A DNA stretch of 64,000 bases, from assembly GCA_023392125.1 (NCBI GenBank), contig JAEVZS010000026.1, positions 62,001 through 126,000 on the forward strand. The letters are read 5' to 3'. Shown in pieces: positions 8,805 through 16,933 of this stretch (position 1 is the first letter of the stretch; the number at the start of each line of letters is the position of its first letter). The position numbers were made by a program, and so were the translations under genes. The stretch is from Bacteroidota bacterium. Lineage in GTDB: Bacteria > Bacteroidota > Bacteroidia > Cytophagales > Cytophagaceae. The notes below the pieces were generated by a model. It searched no databases and was not told where the DNA came from. It worked only from the letters and a program-made list of their open reading frames with translations.

Positions 8805-10103
8805 ATGGTTCAGGAAATAATTGAGAAGAAAAAATTAGTTGCCGTAATTGGCATGGGCTATGTAGGTTTACCCATAGCGCTTGAGTTTGCAAAAAAAACG
8901 CGGGTAATCGGATTTGATATCAACGAATCAAAAATTTCCAGTCTCAAAAACCAAACGGATCCGTCAGGAGAAATATCCCGGACAGAATTCTCCAACCGGG
9001 ATATACTGTTCAGCTCATCGCCGGAAGACCTGCAGAAAGCACATTTCTACATTGTAGCTGTACCTACCCCTATAGATGCTTATAATATGCCCGATCTGAA
9101 AGCACTGAAAGCTGCTTCTCAAATGCTTGGAAAAATTCTCAAAGAAGGAGATTATGTGGTATATGAAAGCACTGTCTATCCTGGTTGTACGGAAGATGAG
9201 TGCATTCCCCTGCTTGAAAAGGGATCTTCTTTGACAGCGGGCAAACAATTCAAGTTTGGGTATTCGCCGGAACGAATAAATCCGGGGGACAAGGAACATA
9301 CGCTCTCCAGAATAGTTAAAGTAGTATCCGCCTGTGACCAGGAAAGTCTTGATGTAATCGCAGATACATACGCACTGGTTGTTGAGGCCGGCATTTATAA
9401 AGCCCCCAGTATTAAGGTGGCAGAAGCAGCAAAGGTTATAGAAAATACCCAAAGAGACCTCAACATCGCATTAATGAATGAGCTGTCAATGATATTTGAC
9501 CGAATGGACATTAATACTTATGACGTACTTGAAGCAGCCGGAACGAAATGGAATTTCCTGAAATTTTCTCCGGGACTGGTAGGAGGACATTGTATCGGAG
9601 TAGACCCGTATTATCTTACCTATAAATCTCAGGGACTGGGCTACCACCCAAGAGTCATTCTCAGTGGAAGAACCATCAACGATGGCATGGGTGCTTATGT
9701 TGGAAAAAAGACGGTTCAGCTTCTCATAAAATCGGGATTTAATATCCCACAATCCCGGGCGCTGGTACTCGGAGCTACTTTTAAGGAAAACGTAAAAGAT
9801 ATCAGAAACTCCAAGGTTTCTGACCTGATTCATGAAATTATTTCCTTTGGTGTTCAGGTGGACATTGTAGATCCATTGGCTGACCCTGATGATTTCAGGG
9901 ATGAATATCATCTGGAGCTTCTAAAAAAGCCGGAGGGGAAATATCAGGCAATCATTCTCGCTGTACCGCACGAGCAGTTCAAATCTTTAGATATCAACTA
10001 TTTTACAAAACATACTGTCGATAAAAGTATTTTTATTGATATAAAGGGTATTTTTAAGAATTTATTCGAATCGAATAAACATTTTCATTATTGGAGCTTG
10101 TAA
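8805..10103 (+). CDS. UDP-N-acetylglucosamine 6-dehydrogenase (TviB/WbpA type)
   Basis: A 432-residue nucleotide-sugar dehydrogenase, distinct from Ugd in the same operon. It has GMGYVG (16-21), the catalytic Cys263 in GLVGGHCIGVDPYYL, and VLGATFKENVKDIRNSK, the C-terminal signature of the TviB/WecC/WbpA branch. The likely reaction is UDP-GlcNAc to UDP-GlcNAcA. The WbpD-like gene upstream and the TviC/WbpP-like epimerase at 12207 support an N-acetyl hexosaminuronate product. Whether GlcNAc or GalNAc is the substrate cannot be decided from sequence alone. Confidence 0.9.
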   Translation: MVQEIIEKKKLVAVIGMGYVGLPIALEFAKKTRVIGFDINESKISSLKNQTDPSGEISRTEFSNRDILFSSSPEDLQKAHFYIVAVPTPIDAYNMPDLKALKAASQMLGKILKEGDYVVYESTVYPGCTEDECIPLLEKGSSLTAGKQFKFGYSPERINPGDKEHTLSRIVKVVSACDQESLDVIADTYALVVEAGIYKAPSIKVAEAAKVIENTQRDLNIALMNELSMIFDRMDINTYDVLEAAGTKWNFLKFSPGLVGGHCIGVDPYYLTYKSQGLGYHPRVILSGRTINDGMGAYVGKKTVQLLIKSGFNIPQSRALVLGATFKENVKDIRNSKVSDLIHEIISFGVQVDIVDPLADPDDFRDEYHLELLKKPEGKYQAIILAVPHEQFKSLDINYFTKHTVDKSIFIDIKGIFKNLFESNKHFHYWSL

Positions 10104-10107
10104 GATT

Positions 10108-11121
10108 ATGAACAAAATACTTGTAACCGGCGGTGCCGGCTATATTGGCTCTCATACAGTTGTCGAACTGATCAATGCAGGTTTTAAACCTGTTATTGCT
10201 GACAATTTTTCCAATTCATACACTTCCGTTTTACAAGCTTTAGAAAGCATTACAAAAACAAAGATTCCCTGTTATTCAATAGACTGTACTAACTATCACT
10301 CACTAAAGGAGGTCTTTGAGAAAGAAAAAAACATTGAAGGAGTGATCCACTTTGCAGCCTTCAAAGCTGTCGGAGAATCTGTACGTTTTCCGCTAAAGTA
10401 TTATCATAATAATATTGGCAGTTTAGTTTCCCTGCTCAGAGTTATGGAAGAATTCAACATCAATCCGTTTGTTTTTTCTTCTTCCTGCACAGTCTATGGA
10501 GAACCGGAAACACTTCCGGTCACTGAGTCTATTCCAAGATCAAAAGTTGAATCACCGTATGGTAATACCAAGAAGATCAGTGAAGAGATTATTGAAGACT
10601 ATGCCCGGCAATCAGATATCCAGGCTGTCATTCTAAGATATTTTAATCCCATTGGCGCCCATCCAAGTTCGGCTATCGGAGAATTACCCATCGGGGTACC
10701 CAGCAATCTTGTGCCGTTTATAACTCAGACTGCGGCTGGTATACGTGAGAAGCTAACTATTTTCGGAGGCGATTATGATACACCGGACGGCACCTGCATC
10801 AGGGACTACATCCACGTAGTTGATCTGGCCAAAGCTCATGTCAGGGCGCTTGAATACATAAAAAAATCAACAAATACCGGCTTTAGTGAATTATTCAATG
10901 TAGGAACGGGCAATGGTAATTCTGTAATGGAACTGGTAAAAGCTTTTCTCGAAGTTACAGGAGAACCCTTAAACTACGAAATAGGTCCGCGAAGACCTGG
11001 TGATGTCGAAAAAATCTGGTCAGAAGTCCGAAAATCCCGTGAAATATTAGACTGGACAGCCCAATATTCTTTAAAAGAGGCCCTACTTCATGCCTGGAAC
11101 TGGCAAAAAACACTAAAATAA
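10108..11121 (+). CDS. galE: UDP-glucose 4-epimerase
   Basis: A 337-residue GalE that interconverts UDP-glucose and UDP-galactose through a transient 4-keto sugar. It shows GGAGYIGS (8-15), the SSSC-TVYG active-site strand (about 124-131), Tyr151 and Lys155 in SPYGNTKK, and the GalE-specific YFNPIGAHPS near 180 and DGTCIRDYIHV near 230. Length matches the family. It begins 4 bases after the TviB-like gene and ends 6 bases before rfbB, so it belongs to the same operon. Confidence 0.95.
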   Translation: MNKILVTGGAGYIGSHTVVELINAGFKPVIADNFSNSYTSVLQALESITKTKIPCYSIDCTNYHSLKEVFEKEKNIEGVIHFAAFKAVGESVRFPLKYYHNNIGSLVSLLRVMEEFNINPFVFSSSCTVYGEPETLPVTESIPRSKVESPYGNTKKISEEIIEDYARQSDIQAVILRYFNPIGAHPSSAIGELPIGVPSNLVPFITQTAAGIREKLTIFGGDYDTPDGTCIRDYIHVVDLAKAHVRALEYIKKSTNTGFSELFNVGTGNGNSVMELVKAFLEVTGEPLNYEIGPRRPGDVEKIWSEVRKSREILDWTAQYSLKEALLHAWNWQKTLK

Positions 11122-11127
11122 GATTTT

Positions 11128-12186
11128 ATGAAAAAGAAGATATTAATAACTGGCGGAGCAGGCTTTATCGGTTCTCACGTCATAAGACTGTTTGTTAATA
11201 AATATCCCGAATATCATATCTTCAACCTTGACAAACTAACCTATGCCGGCAATCTTGAAAATCTGCAAGACATAGAAAACAAAGAAAACTACACGTTTCT
11301 AAGAGGAGATATTGCAGAGGCTGATTATATCTTCTCTATTTTTAATGAATACAAATTTGACAGCGTTATTCACCTTGCTGCAGAATCGCATGTAGATCGT
11401 TCGATAAAGAATCCGATGGAATTCATCAGAACCAATGTCATAGGCACAGTAACCCTGATGAATGCGGCAAAGGAGCTCTGGAAAGAAAACCTCGGAAACC
11501 ACCTTTTTTATCACGTTTCTACCGATGAAGTGTACGGATCACTCGAAGCCGAAGGATATTTTACAGAAACAACTCCTTACGACCCGCAGTCTCCGTATTC
11601 TGCTTCAAAAGCCGCATCTGACCAGTTTGTCCGGGCATATCACAATACCTACGGACTACCGGTAATTATCTCCAATTGTTCCAATAACTACGGGCAAAAT
11701 CAGTTTCCGGAAAAACTAATACCATTATTTATCAACAATATCAAGCACAAAAAGCCATTACCCGTATATGGTAAAGGAGAGAATATCCGGGACTGGCTGT
11801 ATGTTGTTGACCATGCCAGAGCTATTGATGTAGTTTTTCATAAAGGCAAGACAGGAGAAACCTATAACATTGGCGGACATAATGAATGGAAAAACATTGA
11901 TCTTATTCAATTATTATGTTCTATCATGGACAAAAAGCTTGGGCGCAAGGAAGGAGAGTCCGCAGAGTTGATCACTTATGTTACAGACCGGGCCGGTCAT
12001 GATTTTCGCTATGCCATCGATGCCGGTAAGATAAAAAAAGAACTGGGCTGGGAGCCTTCTCTCCAGTTTCGCGAAGGCTTGGAAATAACTGTAGACTGGT
12101 ATCTGAGCAATGAAAAATGGCTCGACAATGTCACTTCCGGTAATTATCAGAATTACTACCGTGAGCAATATGAAATTTCTAAATAA
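11128..12186 (+). CDS. rfbB: dTDP-glucose 4,6-dehydratase
   Basis: A 352-residue RmlB/RfbB enzyme that makes dTDP-4-keto-6-deoxyglucose. It has GGAGFIGS (9-16), the dehydratase signature STDEVYGSL (131-139) with catalytic Asp133/Glu134, and Tyr157/Lys161 in SPYSASKAASD. Its partner RfbA, which supplies dTDP-glucose, is two genes downstream. RfbC and RfbD, needed for dTDP-rhamnose, are not in the window, so the final deoxysugar is unknown. Confidence 0.96.
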   Translation: MKKKILITGGAGFIGSHVIRLFVNKYPEYHIFNLDKLTYAGNLENLQDIENKENYTFLRGDIAEADYIFSIFNEYKFDSVIHLAAESHVDRSIKNPMEFIRTNVIGTVTLMNAAKELWKENLGNHLFYHVSTDEVYGSLEAEGYFTETTPYDPQSPYSASKAASDQFVRAYHNTYGLPVIISNCSNNYGQNQFPEKLIPLFINNIKHKKPLPVYGKGENIRDWLYVVDHARAIDVVFHKGKTGETYNIGGHNEWKNIDLIQLLCSIMDKKLGRKEGESAELITYVTDRAGHDFRYAIDAGKIKKELGWEPSLQFREGLEITVDWYLSNEKWLDNVTSGNYQNYYREQYEISK

Positions 12187-12206
12187 TAGCTAATAATTTA
12201 ATTTAA

Positions 12207-13208
12207 ATGATTATTCCGTATCACTATGGTGATCTTTCAGACTATTCGTTTTTAGTAACAGGCGGAGCCGGTTTTATAGGTTCAAATCTGGTTGAGTATC
12301 TTCTGACCCATAATGCGAAAAAGGTACTTGTCCTTGATAACCTTGAAACCGGCTCCCTTGCCAATATACAACCGTTTTTTAATCATCCGTCATTTACGTT
12401 TATTGAAGGGAACATTATTGATCCTGATACCTGCGTAAAAGCCAGCCGCCATGCAGACATTATCCTGCACCAGGCAGCGCTGGGCTCTGTGCCGCGAAGT
12501 ATCAAGGACCCGGCAGCAACAAACAAAACCAACATCGATGGCTTTCTGAATATGCTTATAGCTGCCAGACAAAACAATGTTCAGCGTTTTGTATATGCAG
12601 CCTCTTCCTCTACTTACGGGGACAGTACAATTCTGCCTAAAAAAGAAGACGTAATCGGCAAACCATTATCTCCTTATGCTGTTACCAAGTATGTAAACGA
12701 ACTATATGCAGATGTTTTCTCCCGTACTTACGGTATCGAAACGGTTGGTTTGCGCTATTTTAATGTTTTTGGTCCGAAACAAAGTCCCGAGGGGGCATAC
12801 GCTGCAGTAATCCCTCGTTTTATTATGGCTTTTTTAAAGGGAGAAGCATCCGTAATAGAAGGTGACGGTAACCAGACACGGGATTTTACCTATATCGAAA
12901 ACGTTATCCAGGCAAACATCAAAGCCGCCACTATTAACCGAAAAGAAGCAGTCAATCAGATATATAATGTTGCCGTTGGAGAAAGCACTTCGATTATGGC
13001 ACTCTTCCAGCTTCTGAAAGAGCTCAGCGGTTCAGACCTTTCACCTCGCTTTATCGAAAGCAGAGTTGGTGATGTCAGAGACAGCCTGGCTGATATAGCA
13101 AAAGCCTCGAACCTTATCGGATATAATCCGGATGTACGCTTTGCTGATGGTCTCAGAAGGACATATAACTGGTTTAAAACGAAATACAATCTAACTGAAT
13201 CAGAATAA
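12207..13208 (+). CDS. UDP-N-acetylhexosamine(uronate) 4-epimerase, TviC/WbpP type
   Basis: A 333-residue extended SDR. It has GGAGFIGS near 19-26, HQAALGSVPRSI near 88-99, SSSTYGDS near 133-140, and Tyr157/Lys161 in SPYAVTKY. The GSVPRSI stretch and the RYFNVFGPKQSPEGAYAAVI region are typical of WbpP/TviC epimerases acting on UDP-GlcNAc or UDP-GlcNAcA rather than of GalE. With the TviB-like dehydrogenase this would complete the two-step route to UDP-GalNAcA known from Vi antigen. Substrate assignment is inference from the family and neighbours. Confidence 0.85.
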   Translation: MIIPYHYGDLSDYSFLVTGGAGFIGSNLVEYLLTHNAKKVLVLDNLETGSLANIQPFFNHPSFTFIEGNIIDPDTCVKASRHADIILHQAALGSVPRSIKDPAATNKTNIDGFLNMLIAARQNNVQRFVYAASSSTYGDSTILPKKEDVIGKPLSPYAVTKYVNELYADVFSRTYGIETVGLRYFNVFGPKQSPEGAYAAVIPRFIMAFLKGEASVIEGDGNQTRDFTYIENVIQANIKAATINRKEAVNQIYNVAVGESTSIMALFQLLKELSGSDLSPRFIESRVGDVRDSLADIAKASNLIGYNPDVRFADGLRRTYNWFKTKYNLTESE

Positions 13209-13210
13209 AA

Positions 13211-14074
13211 ATGAAAGGAATTATCTTAGCCGGTGGGTCTGGCACCCGACTACATCCATTGACACTTGCAGTTAGTAAGCAGCTAATGCCGGTGTATGAT
13301 AAACCCATGATTTATTATCCTCTTTCATGTCTGATGCTGGCCGGTGTCAGAGAAGTTCTTATTATTTCTACTCCCCACGATCTGCCCAACTTCCGCAAAC
13401 TTCTCGGTGACGGGAAGAAACTGGGAATGTCTTTTTCATATGCCGAGCAACCTGAGCCCAACGGGCTTGCACAGGCCTTTGTAATCGGAGAAAACTTTAT
13501 TGGCAGCGATAAAGTTGCCCTGATTCTCGGTGATAATATTTTTTATGGATCCGGACTTAGTGAAACACTTTGCAAAAATAATGACCCGGATGGCGGAGTT
13601 ATTTTTGCCTATCATGTTCAGGATCCGGAAAGATACGGAGTAGTCGAGTTTGACAAAGACAAAAAAGTAATTTCTATTGAAGAAAAGCCCAAGCATCCTA
13701 AATCCAATTATGCTGTTCCGGGGTTTTATTTTTATGACAATCAGGTCATAGATATCGCTAAAAATTTAAAGCCCAGTGCTCGTGGTGAGTATGAAATAAC
13801 CGATGTAAACAAGGCATATCTGGAAATGGGCAAGCTCCGCACCAGTATTTTAAGCCGTGGCACTGCCTGGCTCGATACCGGAACATTTGCTTCGCTGATG
13901 CAGGCCGGTCAGTTTGTACAGGTTATAGAAGAAAGACAAGGCCTGAAAGTAGGCTGTATTGAAGAAGTAGCCTATGCAATGAAATTTATCGATGCATCCC
14001 AGCTTGAAGAGCTTGCCACTCCTTTAATGAAGAGCGGATATGGCCAGTATCTGATGAGACTTATCAAAAAATAA
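13211..14074 (+). CDS. rfbA: Glucose-1-phosphate thymidylyltransferase
   Basis: A 287-residue RmlA/RfbA that joins glucose-1-phosphate and dTTP to dTDP-glucose. It shows the nucleotidyltransferase signature GGSGTRLHPLT (8-18), SKQLMPVYDKPMIYYPLS just after it, LGDNIFYG near 107-114, and WLDTGT near 220. The start lies 2 bases after the preceding stop codon. It is the last gene of the nucleotide-sugar operon and is convergent with chrA. No hairpin terminator is apparent in the 31 bases between them. Confidence 0.97.
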   Translation: MKGIILAGGSGTRLHPLTLAVSKQLMPVYDKPMIYYPLSCLMLAGVREVLIISTPHDLPNFRKLLGDGKKLGMSFSYAEQPEPNGLAQAFVIGENFIGSDKVALILGDNIFYGSGLSETLCKNNDPDGGVIFAYHVQDPERYGVVEFDKDKKVISIEEKPKHPKSNYAVPGFYFYDNQVIDIAKNLKPSARGEYEITDVNKAYLEMGKLRTSILSRGTAWLDTGTFASLMQAGQFVQVIEERQGLKVGCIEEVAYAMKFIDASQLEELATPLMKSGYGQYLMRLIKK

Positions 14075-14105
14075 AAGGGACCGGATGTCAAAACAGCAAC
14101 CCGGA

Positions 14106-15284
14106 TCATAGCAGGATACCAGCCAGCAAACCTGCTATTATAAGATAGGGAGCTGGTATTTTTGTATAAACCAGAAGGAGAAAAGTAATCAGACAGATTG
14201 AGAAATTAACAATTGCAATCTCTATTCCCTGACTAAGAAACGGCTGCATCAACTGCATGGCTGTTGCCAGGATAATTCCTCCGCTTGCGGCATTTACTCC
14301 TTCTAAAGAAGCTTTAACGGGGCGATACTTTTTTAACTTATCCCAGAAACGTATAATAAAAAATATCATAAGGGTGCCAGGTAGAAAAATACCTGTAGTT
14401 GCCACAAATCCCCCGATGATTTGGCCACCTATTCCTAATTCCCTCAGCGAAAGACTGCCTACAAAAGCACTAAAAGCAAAAGATGGTCCCGGAAGAGCTT
14501 GCAGCAAGGCATAGCCGGCAGTAAACTCCTCTTTAGACAAATATCCCTTGAAATCTACAAACTCCTTGTACAGCATTCCACTCAGTGGTTGCCCACCCCC
14601 AAAAATATAGCTCCCGTTTCTGAAAAAATTCTCAAACAACCGGATCGGCTTATAATCCAGGATATGCCCCAGTAATGCAGCAGTTACAAATATTGACGCA
14701 TACAAAATAAAGTTAGACCACTCGATCTTCCAGGGCAGTTTGTCTTCTTTGGGATGTTTGTTAAACTTTAGTGCAGTCAGCGCTCCCGACACAATCAGAA
14801 CCAGCGGAAATATGCCCGGATAATTAATGGAATAGCATAGCAGCGTAGAAATCGTAAATAAGATTACAGCCGTTTTTGTTGTCACGGCAGTCCTCACAAT
14901 TTTGACAACAGCATACGCTACAAAGCTTACCGCCATAGGCTGAATGAATCTGGCAACTTCTAGTGAGCCTCTCAAATATTCGACCAATAAAGCCGCAGTA
15001 ATCATAATCAGCGTTGCCGGCAGCATCCAGACCAGCAACGTCAGAAAAGCAAGCAGAGCCCCGCCTATTTTATACCCGACCGCAATCAGCGTCTGCGTAC
15101 TTGCAGGTCCCGGCAAGATATTACAGAATGAATTTAATTCAATCAGATCAGCTTCGGAAATATAGGCTCTCTTTTCAACCAATACTTTATGAAAAAGCCC
15201 CAGATGCGCCAACGGCCCTCCAAAAGAAGTAAGGGACAACTGCCATACATCTCTTAGAAATATGATATAACGTACTTTTCTCAA
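14106..15284 (-). CDS. chrA: Chromate transporter ChrA, two-domain form
   Basis: A 392-residue membrane protein of the long-chain CHR family, with two homologous halves of about 190 residues. Each carries the CHR signature: SLTSFGGPLAHLGLF near 17-31 and FRNGSYIFGGGQPLSG near 215-230, with LPGPASTQ near 56 and LPGPSFAFSAF near 260. About ten membrane segments are visible. The family exports chromate by coupling to the proton or sulfate gradient, though natural substrates can differ. The start is a TTG (15284); no ATG precedes the first conserved motif. It stands alone, convergent with rfbA and divergent from the lipoprotein gene. Confidence 0.9.
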   Translation of the reverse strand: MRKVRYIIFLRDVWQLSLTSFGGPLAHLGLFHKVLVEKRAYISEADLIELNSFCNILPGPASTQTLIAVGYKIGGALLAFLTLLVWMLPATLIMITAALLVEYLRGSLEVARFIQPMAVSFVAYAVVKIVRTAVTTKTAVILFTISTLLCYSINYPGIFPLVLIVSGALTALKFNKHPKEDKLPWKIEWSNFILYASIFVTAALLGHILDYKPIRLFENFFRNGSYIFGGGQPLSGMLYKEFVDFKGYLSKEEFTAGYALLQALPGPSFAFSAFVGSLSLRELGIGGQIIGGFVATTGIFLPGTLMIFFIIRFWDKLKKYRPVKASLEGVNAASGGIILATAMQLMQPFLSQGIEIAIVNFSICLITFLLLVYTKIPAPYLIIAGLLAGILL

Positions 15285-15381
15285 GATGAAAGGGAGAACC
15301 TGTTTTGCCTGTTCAATTCAGTAAATTTAGAAAAATTTCAAACACTATTACATTGCCCGTGTTAAATATGTCACCGTACAT

Positions 15382-16233
15382 ATGATCAACAAAATGAAAC
15401 ACCTATTTATCTATCTGATTGGTATAAGCAGCATACTATATGCCTGTGATTCTCAAAAGAAAAAAACGGACACAGAGTCTGCCAGTCATCAGGATGCCGG
15501 GAAACTGATTCCTGACTCATCAAATGTTCTTGAAAAAAACGGTATAAAGCTGTCACCCGTAACTTCTTTGCCGGAGTTTCCGGATGCCAGACTTACACAA
15601 AGTTCGCCGGAGCCTGAACAAAAGCTTAAACCAGGCAAAACTCACTTCACCTATGAAGTCTCCAACTTTGAGTTGGGCAGACAAACCGATGCCGGAGCAT
15701 GCGGCAACTGTTCCAATTCCGAAGAGGGTCAGCATATTCATTTTATTCTTAATAATGAGCCATATGTAGCGCTATATACCCCGGAACACACTCAGGAGCT
15801 AAAAGAGGGGACTTATATTGAGCTGTCATTTCTTTCCCGTTCCTATCATATAAGCATCAAACAGCCTGATGCGTACGTGCTTCGGAAAATAACCATCGGC
15901 AAGCCCAATGATCTGGATAAAATTGACATAAATGCCCCGCATATGTTCTATAGCCGACCCAAGGGAGAATACACCGGTTCCGGAGCTGACAAAATTGTTC
16001 TTGATTTCTATCTTGTCAATTCAGAGCTCTCACCTGACGGAAATAAAGTAATAGCAACAATAGATGGCACTGAGTTTATTATTAACAAATGGGCCGCACA
16101 TCTGATCGAAGGATTGGACGATGGAGAGCACAGTATCAAGCTTGAATTTGTTGATAAAGACAATAACCGGATTGAAAGTCCTTTTAACCCGGTTACACGA
16201 ACAATTCAAGTTGCCCGAAAAGCAAAATCATAG
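15382..16233 (+). CDS. Conserved lipoprotein of unknown function with CGNC motif
   Basis: A 283-residue protein with a lipoprotein signal ending in LYAC, so it is probably anchored in the envelope. ATG at 15394 (four codons on) is an equally good start. I do not recognise a characterised family. The mature part has a linker, then a beta-rich domain with DAGACGNCSNSEEGQHIHF near 100-118: a CxxC pair followed closely by HxH, which could bind a metal or be redox active. A later repeat of beta segments (about 195-275) resembles an Ig-like fold with a DGEHSIKLEFVD strand. It stands alone on the plus strand, convergent with recO. Confidence 0.8.
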   Translation: MINKMKHLFIYLIGISSILYACDSQKKKTDTESASHQDAGKLIPDSSNVLEKNGIKLSPVTSLPEFPDARLTQSSPEPEQKLKPGKTHFTYEVSNFELGRQTDAGACGNCSNSEEGQHIHFILNNEPYVALYTPEHTQELKEGTYIELSFLSRSYHISIKQPDAYVLRKITIGKPNDLDKIDINAPHMFYSRPKGEYTGSGADKIVLDFYLVNSELSPDGNKVIATIDGTEFIINKWAAHLIEGLDDGEHSIKLEFVDKDNNRIESPFNPVTRTIQVARKAKS

Positions 16234-16246
16234 CTATGATATATAC

Positions 16247-16277
16247 TGCGGGGTGTTTTACCCGGAATCACCCCGCA
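16247..16277. terminator. Inverted repeat between lipoprotein gene and recO, possible terminator
   Basis: A 9-bp perfect inverted repeat (TGCGGGGTG at 16247-16255, CACCCCGCA at 16269-16277) with a 13-base loop lies at the convergent junction and covers the recO stop codon. GC-rich arms suit a terminator, but there is no following T-run on either strand, so this is tentative. Confidence 0.4.
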
Positions 16278-16927
16278 AAAAGCTCATCCAATACCTTCAA
16301 AGATCGCAACTCTCCGAAACTTCCGATATTTCTGCTATAAAAGTTGAGAATATATTCCAATGCTCTTTTTCTCTGGGTGTTGGAGTTAAATACAGCTGTA
16401 TGAGGTTCTGCCTGGATCAGGCGATCAATAAGCCTGAAATAATCATTCGATTCGTGGACAATATCAGAAGCGCTTTCCGGACCAAATCCAAGATGAAAGG
16501 ACAAATGAATAAGGAACCAGATATGAAAATCAGGCTGGTAATCTTCCCGGTCCAGGTATATAATTCCGCTAAAAACATAAGAAAACAATGAATGATCAGC
16601 AGTCTCTTCCTTTAATACCTTCGTCAGTACTTCACTTATAAAAAGAGCCATACAGGATTTTCTTATATCAAAAGGGACAGACTGAAAGGGTATCGAGCAT
16701 TTAACTTCCTGGATACGGCGTATAGTCTTCTCTTCTTTGAAGAAAAAAACCAGATCAAGGAAGGTCAACGGTTGAAACAATGCGACAGAAGTCAGACTTT
16801 TCCTGCTTCTTATCCCATTAATCAACATGGATTGTATTCCATAATTCTCTGTATAAATCCTGGCAATTATGGATGTCTCCTTGAATTTTATAAAGTTCAG
16901 AACTATACCTCTGGATTTTACCAGCAT
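16268..16927 (-). CDS. recO: DNA repair protein RecO
   Basis: A 219-residue RecO, which anneals single strands and helps load RecA in the RecFOR gap-repair pathway. The N-terminal OB-fold is visible (SRGIVLNFIKFKETSIIARIY style opening, then the FFFKEEKTIRRIQE strand region), followed by an all-helical domain with SCMALFISEVL near 90-100. The usual zinc-binding cysteines of many RecO proteins are absent, as in other Bacteroidetes members I recall. It begins 6 bases after the porZ stop and is probably co-transcribed with it. Confidence 0.88.
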   Translation of the reverse strand: MLVKSRGIVLNFIKFKETSIIARIYTENYGIQSMLINGIRSRKSLTSVALFQPLTFLDLVFFFKEEKTIRRIQEVKCSIPFQSVPFDIRKSCMALFISEVLTKVLKEETADHSLFSYVFSGIIYLDREDYQPDFHIWFLIHLSFHLGFGPESASDIVHESNDYFRLIDRLIQAEPHTAVFNSNTQRKRALEYILNFYSRNIGSFGELRSLKVLDELFAG

Positions 16928-16933
16928 AGATGA

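Noticed and set aside
14075..14105. Possible terminator between rfbA and chrA
   Set aside because: The repeated CCGGAT words are direct, not inverted, so no hairpin forms.
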